DNA of 64,000 bases from Elgaria multicarinata webbii (Eukaryota > Chordata > Lepidosauria > Squamata > Anguidae): contig NC_086172.1 of assembly GCF_023053635.1 (NCBI RefSeq), positions 127,571,681 to 127,635,680 on the forward strand. Reading direction: 5' to 3'. The position numbers were made by a program, and so were the translations under genes. Under the pieces are notes generated by a model. The model did not search any database and was not told where the DNA came from. It saw only the letters and a list, made by a program, of their open reading frames with translations. Below are positions 58,601 through 64,000 of the stretch, one piece after another (within the stretch, counting starts at the first letter, position 1; every line of letters starts with the position of its first letter).

Positions 58601-61600
58601 GCTTTTTCTGGACTCGTTGGGTTGTATTCAATGTTAGTCCACCTTGAGTCCCATTCATTTGAATAGGTCTACTCCAAGTAGGACTGACATTGGGTACACC
58701 CCATTGTGGACAGCCATCCTTCCCTCATGACAGATGGCCCTCTTCTCAAGAACCCAAGAACCTGGTCTCCTGGGAGAATCCCCGGCAGATGTGCATTCTC
58801 TCTTTGCTCCTCCGTCCCTCTCTCTAGCTGAGACAGGGAGAGAAAGAGAAGGCGAGCAGCGCCAGCTGGCCCATTCCGTTCAGAAGAGAATCCAGCTGAA
58901 GCCACAGCTCCAACTGTGGCAAGAGATAACCCTGCACACAGCGTTGGTCAGGATATGCAAAGTTGTTTCTCACACATCCTTTGTGGAAGGGAGCGGGGAG
59001 AAGCTATCTCCTGTACCAGCTCTGGACCAGAGGTCAAGCAAGGGGCTGTCCGGGAGGCTGCCCCACCCCCAGCCCCACCTCTGACGGATCCTTCTTTCTG
59101 CTTTCCTGCATGGAGTGGAGAAAACCCTCGTATGGGAGAGCTGTCTTGCCGTGGCTCCTGGGGCTCTGATGCCAGTGGGGTGGTGAATCCGCTCCAGGTT
59201 TCAGTCAGAACACTAAAAGTGCTATCCAAGGTACAAAGCACCTTGGATTGTTCCTTTAGCGTTCTGACTGAAACTCGGAGTGGATTCACCACCCCACTGA
59301 CATCAGAGCCATCAGCTTCCAGTGTCTGGAAGCCATTTGTACTCCCCACTACACCCCCAGAGTGGTTATCTGCAACCAAGGACAATCCTTGAGGCTATGG
59401 GTTTTTAGGATACAAAAGATGCATTTCAGCCCAGAATGAACATTACTTCATTTCTTTGATAAGGAGAAGTCATGTGGGGCTGGGGTTGTGGGGGGAAGAA
59501 GAAGAGTTCCTTTCTCATCAGCATACAAGTACAGCGGCTGCTAGATACCAGAATCTGAGAATTGGGTTTCCAGTAGGCTGGAGCGATCTGATCCGTCAGC
59601 CAAGAGGTCACAGCTTTTGTGGGCCCCAAGCTCAGTTCAGACACTGACTGTGCCATGAAATTCATCCCATCGATGAGGCGCTGCGCAGCGTTGTTGTTGT
59701 CCTTCAGACTGCAATCCGTCTGCAACAGATGAACATCTTGTCAGGCCTGCTGGACGATGACAATCATCCTCCCTTGAAAACAACCCTGGTGCTGTTCGCA
59801 CATAACACCACCATGTCGGGTTAAAAACTGTTGGGTTGTCAGGGATAACACTTCCACTCAGCAGCTGATAATCGGCTCCTGCTGAGTGTGACATCTGGAC
59901 TCAGACCAATGGGTTGTTGTTGGGTTAACCACTGGGTTGTTTAGCCCCTAAACAACCCATTGGTCTGGGTTCAGATGTCATGCTCAGAGGAGCCCAATAT
60001 GGGTTGCTGAGCTGATGGTGGCTGCTGAGTAAAAGCAGAAGAGGTAAGTGCACTGCAGGCAGCACAGCCGCGCTCTCCCATTCATTTCTGGCAACCCATT
60101 GCTACGTGCAGACCACTTCAATAGATGCTGCCCTCTAGACAGAAAATGGTGGTAACATACTGTTGCAACCAGATGCGCTTCTAGGAAATAAGACTGCCAT
60201 TACAGATCATGACACCTCAGAACTTCATGCCACTTCCTTAGGAGCAATTCAAAATTAGGGCTTTGTTTAGAGTGGGGTGTTGAACCTCCTTTAGCCTGAG
60301 AGCTGAATTCTATTTTGGAGAAGCTCTGGGGGCTGCATTCCAGTGGTGGGCGGGGCAAAAGGCAAAAGGGGTGTGGCCCAAAATACCAGCACATTTTAGC
60401 TGAAAGCTCTTACTTCCAGTAACAAAGCTTTAGGGGAGGCATTCCAATATTTTAGGATGGGGATGACGATGACTGAGCAACAGCCAGGAAAGCATCAACC
60501 AATAGGCAGTTAAAGAAAGAAGATGGGGCATGAGAGTGACCATTTGGTGAAGCCTGGAGAGCCAAATTTGGCCCACAAGTCCTGAGATTCGGCCTGCAGG
60601 CCTGAGGTTCTAGGGACCTGGACAGTCCTGATACATGATTTGGGCTCTCACTCATTGCTTAAAATCTATGGCCTAGGTACACTGGGTTTGTGCACTCCCA
60701 ATTAAGAGCCAACCCAGTGTACCTAGGCCATGGATTTCAAGAACACCTTGGGATGAATATAACATTATTATTATTTTGCAGCTGAGCAGTAGAGAGTTAT
60801 TTGATTTATCTGTTTCCTAAATCCTGAGTGCTTCCAGTTAGAGGGCTCCTAGTGCTACTATCAGAAGGAATTATGCAGCAATTCAGTCTTCTTTTCTTGT
60901 GACAGGTTTTTCTGACATAAGGAAAAAGATGGAAGAAGGAGTGGGAACACGGGGGTGGGTTCCGAGTGGAAAAAGACAACGTCTGGAACCTCCCTGCCCC
61001 GCCCAAAAATCTGTGAATGAGGCAGGGCAGTGGAGCGATAAAAGTCTCCCCTGGAAGAACATCATGCCGCAAAAGGAACCACAGGGCGGCATCAAGCTGA
61101 GCTTTAAACATGCACAGTTTCTCTCTAGGCCATGTGTCTCTGACCACTCCTGGAAATGGGGTTAATACAGAAGGGACAGAAGGCCTGTCATCAGGGCCGC
61201 CTGATCGTTTTCCTTCCTATTAAAAAGACAAGAAGCCATCGTCCCCAGCAAACAGACTTACTCCTGGCCAGACGTGCACAATCTCTGTCCTCACCACGGT
61301 GTCCACGGGATCCTGGTTGCCAAACCAGTACTGCCGGCTGCGGTACACGACTCCACAGTTGGGGCACTCAATCACATACCTGCCGGCAGGGAGGAGGCAA
61401 AAAAGCAGCATCACTCCAGAGTGCCCTGAGTGACAAGAACAGGAGCTGGGAAAGGGAAGGGGGCAAAGGCTCCTTGGACTCACCCTGACCAGGCGTACTT
61501 GGCAAGACCCATCCAAGGGGAATCGGTAGAAGCAGACGTCTTGGGCACCACTCTAACCTCATTCCCACGTTCGTAACAGGCCTGGAATGCGAGAGACCCA

Positions 61601-62661
61601 TTAAAAAGATATCTCTTCAGAACCCAAAGTCCAAGACTTGCATGCATGCGAAGAGTTGTGTGTCTGTTTCTGTTTGTTTGTTGGTTGGTTGATTTGTTTT
61701 AAAAAAGGAGGCACTGGGGAATTTCACAGTTTGAACACTTGTATGAAAACATCGACCACATTAAAACTAAGGACTCACGGTTCTTCAGCAGAGAACAACA
61801 ACCATCAAACAGGCCTGGATTGTTCTTCCTAACTCAAAGCTGTGCACCCACCGCCTCTGGAAAGTGAACAACCCGCCCACCAGTGGCTCAATGGAGTTCT
61901 TGTTATTACTTCCTGCCTGGGTCTGCAAAAACAGGCGGTTTGTGTAAGGCACTGGGAGGGGCAGAGATGCAGTTTTTCTTTAACTTCCTGCCCTGCTCAT
62001 GTTCTGTTCACAGGACCCCAAACGGCCAGCATTTGTTGTTTTAAAACCTCCAGTAGACAGCCACCATTGTGGATGTTCTTGCCCTCCACAGATGCCTCCT
62101 TAAGCCCTTGTTTTACAAAGAACTCCACATTTATATGGGGAAGCAAAATCAGGCCACATGATCTAGTGCAACATGGGAAGGGAGAGTGGGAAAGGGCCCA
62201 GGCCCAAGGGTATGGGGGAGAACGAAGCTTGTGCTCTTGGGTGACACTCCCTAATGTAATAAATAATGATGATGATGGAGGAGGAGGAGGAGAACATTCA
62301 CACATACGTAACTGTGGAGGCTCTTTACAAAGGTACAGTATCTTTAGGCTTTAGAAATAACATGGTGGCCCTAGTTAAGTTGAAAACACTTTAACAATCC
62401 AGCCCATTCTCCACCACCCGTTGATAAATACCTGGCAGGCCACAAAACGTGACTGCACTCGGCTTAGTAGGTCACAACTTGTGCAGACCTGCTTATGAGC
62501 TCTTCTTCTCTGCCTCCAGTGCTGAGAGTCTGTATCGAGTTGCTCCACTCACCTTGCAGGTAAACACTCTGTTATCATACTGATGGGTGTATCTACAGCG
62601 ATTCTTGGCTTCATGAGGCACCCCTTCTTTTGCATGGTTCATGCTGTTCTTGCATCCACAC
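52367..62661 (-). CDS. ZFYVE1: ZFYVE1 (DFCP1), double FYVE-finger protein, C-terminal 340 residues
   Basis: Exons in transcript order: 62553-62661, 61484-61581, 61262-61379, 59549-59719, 58152-58332, 54281-54394, 52367-52599. All junctions keep frame and end at TAA. The product matches human ZFYVE1 from about residue 437 to 777. It has a cysteine-rich part (CGCKNSMNHAKEGVPHEAKN, CPNCGVVYRSRQYWFGNQDP), a linker (MNFMAQSVSELSLGPTKAV), and two FYVE zinc fingers with TKHHCRACGEGFC and SKHHCRACGQGFC cores and RVC motifs. ZFYVE1 binds phosphatidylinositol 3-phosphate through the FYVE pair and marks omegasomes, ER and lipid droplets. The N-terminal part, including the nucleotide-binding region, lies past the right edge. 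It is partial because the window ends, not because the gene is broken. Confidence 0.97.
52745..52979. mobile_element. 235 bp palindromic Harbinger-like MITE in ZFYVE1 intron
   Basis: Ends GGCCCCATTCAGAAGACACC and GGTGTCTTCTGAATGGGGCC are perfect inverted copies, continuing into TTAAACCA for about 28 bases. ATT stands outside both ends (52742-52744 and 52980-52982), a 3 bp duplication. Inside, GTTCAGAAGACACCTTAAAC recurs in both orientations, so the element is a nested palindrome. Confidence 0.8.
54281..54394 (-). CDS. ZFYVE1: ZFYVE1 exon: spacer between the FYVE fingers
   Basis: Acceptor CTGTCATGCAG and donor GTAAGA. It encodes VPEAPAEEEGGTVIARKVGE, AVQNTLGAVVTAIDIPLG, matching human. Confidence 0.96.
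54420..54538 (+). repeat. LINE tail plus AAT and GAT microsatellites
   Basis: AGAGAGCTTTGGCTATGGGG and TGGTATACAAATGTAATAAT, then about 17 AAT units (54462-54513) and GAT units (54513-54535). It lies 26 bp upstream of the ZFYVE1 spacer exon's acceptor on the gene strand. Confidence 0.8.
54712..54821. mobile_element. hAT-like MITE (CTTCCCCAACCTGG family)
   Basis: CAACCTGGTGCCCTCCAGAT, TGTTGGACTGCAACT and inverted AGTTGCAGTTCAACACACCT, GGAGGGCACCAGGTTGGAGA. The outer left end is worn. Confidence 0.72.
55335..55460. repeat. Palindromic repeat (GTCATGACTAA centre)
   Basis: GGTTCAGATTTAGTCATAC at the left is answered by CATGAGTAAATCTGGCCC at the right. ACTTAAGTTGGTCATGACTA and ATTTAAGTCCATTGATTTT form the inner pair. 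Located in a ZFYVE1 intron. Confidence 0.65.
55655..55692 (+). repeat. CT then CA microsatellite
   Basis: About ten CT units followed by about seven CA units. Confidence 0.85.
56437..56765 (+). repeat. Sauropsid interspersed repeat, long copy
   Basis: Opens with GAACATAAGAACAGCCATGC and TGGATCATACCAAGGGTCCA, includes CACAGTGGCCAACCAGCTGT, GCCATTGATAGCCTTCGCCT and AATTTATCCAACCCCCTTTT, and ends near GAGTTCCATAATTTAACTAT. I recall near-identical text from turtles and lizards. The class is not certain to me. Confidence 0.65.
57291..57403. mobile_element. hAT-like MITE (CTTCCCCAACCTGG family)
   Basis: GGCCTTCCCCAACCTGGTCC, ATTGGACTACAACTCCCAGA, inverted AAGAGTTGTAGCCCAATGTA and ACCAGGTTGGGGAAGGCTG. 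In the long ZFYVE1 intron. Confidence 0.78.
58152..58332 (-). CDS. ZFYVE1: ZFYVE1 exon: first FYVE zinc finger
   Basis: Acceptor CCTTGTTCAG and donor GTAATC. It encodes NCGKCGISFKDNDTKHHCRA through GWGPTPVRVCDSCYDSRG. All eight zinc-binding cysteines/histidines of a FYVE finger can be placed across this exon. Confidence 0.97.
58396..58532. mobile_element. hAT-like MITE (same family), diverged, 64 bp from a ZFYVE1 exon
   Basis: GATCGGGGTAGGGAACTTGC, TTTCAGATGTGGTTGAACCA, CATCCCTGACCACTGGCTGG and inverted AGAGTCCAACAACATCTGGA, CAGCCGCAGGTTCTCCACCC. Confidence 0.68.
59150..59324. mobile_element. Palindromic element, relative of 28336-28549
   Basis: Arms of about 75-80 bp: GCCAGTGGGGTGGTGAATCC and GTTTCAGTCAGAACACTAAA at the left, complements at the right, with AAGGTACAAAGCACCTT in the centre. 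Both strands carry similar false frames here for that reason. Confidence 0.75.
59549..59719 (-). CDS. ZFYVE1: ZFYVE1 exon: linker before the first FYVE finger
   Basis: Acceptor CATCTGTTGCAG and donor GTATCT, phase 0 on both sides (57 codons). It encodes LKDNNNAAQRLIDGMNFMAQ, SVSELSLGPTKAVTSWLTDQ and APAYWKPNSQIL, the last being the start of FYVE finger 1. Confidence 0.97.
59875..59993. repeat. Inverted repeat with 44 bp arms
   Basis: CAGACCAATGGGTTGTT and AACAACCCATTGGTCTG face each other, extending outward through GACATCTG and CAGATGTC to GCTCCT and AGGAGC. It lies in a ZFYVE1 intron inside a larger AACCCA-rich block (59790-60120). Confidence 0.75.
60662..60737. repeat. Near-perfect hairpin with 27 bp arms
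   Basis: ATGGCCTAGGTACACTGGGTT is matched in inverted form by AACCCAGTGTACCTAGGCCAT, with one mismatch over about 27 bases and a 22 base loop. No other copy was seen in the window. Confidence 0.85.
60830..61060. mobile_element. MITE with TGCTTCCAG terminus (family of 21485-21685)
   Basis: AGTGCTTCCAGTTAGAGG at the left and CTCCCCTGGAAGAA at the right. AAAATCTGTGAATGAGGCAG inside matches the AATTCCACAAATGAGGCAGG of the other copies. Confidence 0.6.
61262..61379 (-). CDS. ZFYVE1: ZFYVE1 exon: YVIECPNCGVVYRSRQYW segment
   Basis: Acceptor CTGCCGGCAG and donor GTAAGT. It encodes YVIECPNCGVVYRSRQYWFG, NQDPVDTVVRTEIVHVWPG, nearly identical to human. Confidence 0.97.
61484..61581 (-). CDS. ZFYVE1: ZFYVE1 exon: ACYERGNEVRVVPKTS segment
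   Basis: Acceptor CGCATTCCAG and donor GTGAGT. It encodes ACYERGNEVRVVPKTS, STDSPWMGLAKYAWSG. It ends in phase 2. Confidence 0.95.
62262..62293 (+). repeat. GAT then GAG trinucleotide repeat
   Basis: Four GAT units followed by five to six GAG-type units, in a ZFYVE1 intron. Confidence 0.8.
62553..62661 (-). CDS. ZFYVE1: ZFYVE1 exon: cysteine-rich CGCKNSMNH segment
   Basis: Acceptor AAAATTCCAG and donor GTGAGT on the - strand. It encodes CGCKNSMNHAKEGVPHEAKN and RCRYTHQYDNRVFTCK. It is the first ZFYVE1 exon visible in the window. Confidence 0.95.
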
Positions 62662-62754
62662 CTGGAATTTTAAAATCAAGCAGAGAGGGAAGATCGGCTA
62701 GCAACAAGTCAAATCTCAGTATAACATAAATTGGATTTTTTGAAACAGATTAAA

Positions 62755-62960
62755 TTGTTTACTGATTACATTTATATCTCGCCTCTTTTCCTACAAAAAT
62801 TATGGCATGCATAATCCTCCTCCTCTCCATTTTATCCTCACAACAACAACTCTGTGAGGTAGGCTGGCCTGAGAGCCTGTGGCTGGCCCAAAGTCACCCA
62901 GTGAGTTTCTATGGCTGAGTGGGGACTAGAACCTGGATCTCCAGAGAGCTTTGGTTTTTG
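62755..62960 (-). mobile_element. MIR-like SINE, reverse orientation or related core SINE
   Basis: CATTTATATCTCGCCTC, TCTCCATTTTATCCTCACAA, CAACTCTGTGAGGTAGGCTG, GGCCCAAAGTCACCCAGTGA and GCTGAGTGGGGACTAGAACC follow the layout of the MIR-type SINE core and a tRNA-like B-box region. About 95 bp outside the first visible ZFYVE1 exon. Confidence 0.65.
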
Positions 62961-63584
62961 TAGCAGTGTAGAAATCTTGTGAGCAGTGTTTCCCCCTTCC
63001 AACAATGCTTTTGGGATAGAGGAAACTGCAAAAAGGGCAAAGCTATGTTTCATCCATTCACAGTGGAGGCAAAGTACTGCCCTCACTCTGAATTGGCTTT
63101 GTGATATTGTTACAGAGACAAATATATTGGTTATATAGCACTCCGATGTCATCACATTCACTAGCAGATCTTTCCAATTGGCTGAGATTACTTCCTAGGA
63201 AGACGTATGCCCCAGTTCAAAAGGGGGCGTGTGTGGAAATGCCCCAAAGTAGCTGCTCAAAAGCAGCATGTCACCAGCAAGGTGGGTGAGGCTCAAGGAA
63301 CATTTCATTCCCCCAAAAGCACTTTTTCCACTGTGCAATTGTTGGCAGGTGAAAGTTTAGTACAGCCCTGGTTCCTACTGCATTATATCTGTATGACCCC
63401 ATTCATCTCCAAATGCTTTTAATAGTACAAAATCACATTTTACTTAACTACCTCCAAGTGAAGCTTAGACGTACACAGAGATATCACTGAATAATACGAC
63501 AGGAAAAAAATGAAGGATAAGGAAAGAACATAATCGAAAATTCACATGGAACCCAGATTTAATTAACGAAAGGGTGCTTCCACA
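62961..63584. other. ZFYVE1 intron, no feature seen
   Basis: No exon or repeat is recognisable here. The next upstream ZFYVE1 exon must lie beyond 64000. Confidence 0.45.
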
Positions 63585-63810
63585 CAGTGAGCAACTATCA
63601 TTACCAATCAAAAGGCACTGTGCACCTACCCTGACTTTTCCTCCTTAAGATTTTTTTTAATCTGGTAAGAAGAAAAGATGGAAGAAACATTGGGAAGACA
63701 CAGGAGGGTTACGAACTGAAGACATTGTCATCGGAGCCCCTGTAAAATTCCACGAATGAGCCAGGACAATTGCACAATAACAGCCTCATCTGGAAGCACC
63801 CAAGGGCAGA
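63585..63810. mobile_element. MITE with GGGTGCTTCCA termini
   Basis: Begins GGGTGCTTCCACACAG and ends CATCTGGAAGCACCC, inverted with few differences. AAATTCCACGAATGAGCCAG and GGAGGGTTACGAACTG inside match the copy at 21485-21685. Confidence 0.75.
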
Positions 63811-64000
63811 CAATAGGGGGGAAACACCCATCATAATAAGCATCCCTGATTTAGCAACAGTTTTCTCAGCATTGTTCATGTGAGATGATTTTAGCAGCTC
63901 ACCAATTTCACTACTGGCTCCATACAAGTTAATGCATAGTCTAATGCCCTGTGCTTATCATGAATTGTAACTGGGAAGGTGAAATTACAATGATGAATGA

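Noticed and set aside
58916-59392. Opposed open frames on both strands giving similar peptides
   Set aside because: Explained by the palindrome at 59150-59324, whose arms read the same on both strands.
61842-62354. 170-codon open frame on the + strand opposite ZFYVE1
   Set aside because: No domain recognised, includes the GAT/GAG microsatellite, antisense to a ZFYVE1 intron.
1-64000. Retroviral or LTR element copies
   Set aside because: No long direct terminal repeats or recognisable gag, pol or env blocks were seen; reverse transcriptase blocks present belong to non-LTR LINEs.

Overview
The window looks like nuclear DNA of a squamate reptile (lizard or snake). It has intron-bearing vertebrate genes with GT-AG splice sites. 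It is crowded with sauropsid-type repeats: CR1, L2-like and L1 LINE 3' ends, tRNA-derived SINEs, and many short palindromic DNA transposons. The species cannot be named from the sequence alone.

Two protein-coding genes are supported. DCAF4 (WD-repeat substrate receptor of the CUL4-DDB1 ubiquitin ligase) lies on the + strand. It has a CpG- and CCAAT-rich promoter near 28.6-29.0 kb, a predicted non-coding first exon, and 13 coding exons from 30576 to 41949 that join in frame into a 522-codon protein. The 3' half of ZFYVE1 (DFCP1, the double-FYVE protein of ER, omegasomes and lipid droplets) lies on the - strand from 62661 down to its stop at 52367, in seven exons. Its 5' exons lie beyond the right edge. 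The two genes are tail to tail, the same neighbour order I recall from human chromosome 14q24 (DPF3, DCAF4, ZFYVE1, RBM25).

Layout: 1-28.3 kb is gene-free repeat-rich DNA with a 5'-truncated L1 holding a 315-codon open frame (1986-3116), a 1.35 kb foldback element (10.6-12.0 kb), a 509 bp Harbinger-like element (15744-16252), an L2-like LINE (18.3-20.6 kb) and a hAT element nested in a CR1 tail (22718-23136). 28.6-42.9 kb is DCAF4. 42.9-50.9 kb is intergenic. 50.9-64 kb is the ZFYVE1 3' UTR, exons and introns.

The most notable gene-level observation is a minor-spliceosome (U12-type) intron in DCAF4. It has an ATATCCTTT donor and a TCCTTAAC branch site, and the reading frame requires it to end in AA rather than AC. 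The same gene also has a GC-AG intron. I found no wholly new gene system; the rest of the interest lies in dated nested transposons and palindromic repeat families shared between the two loci.
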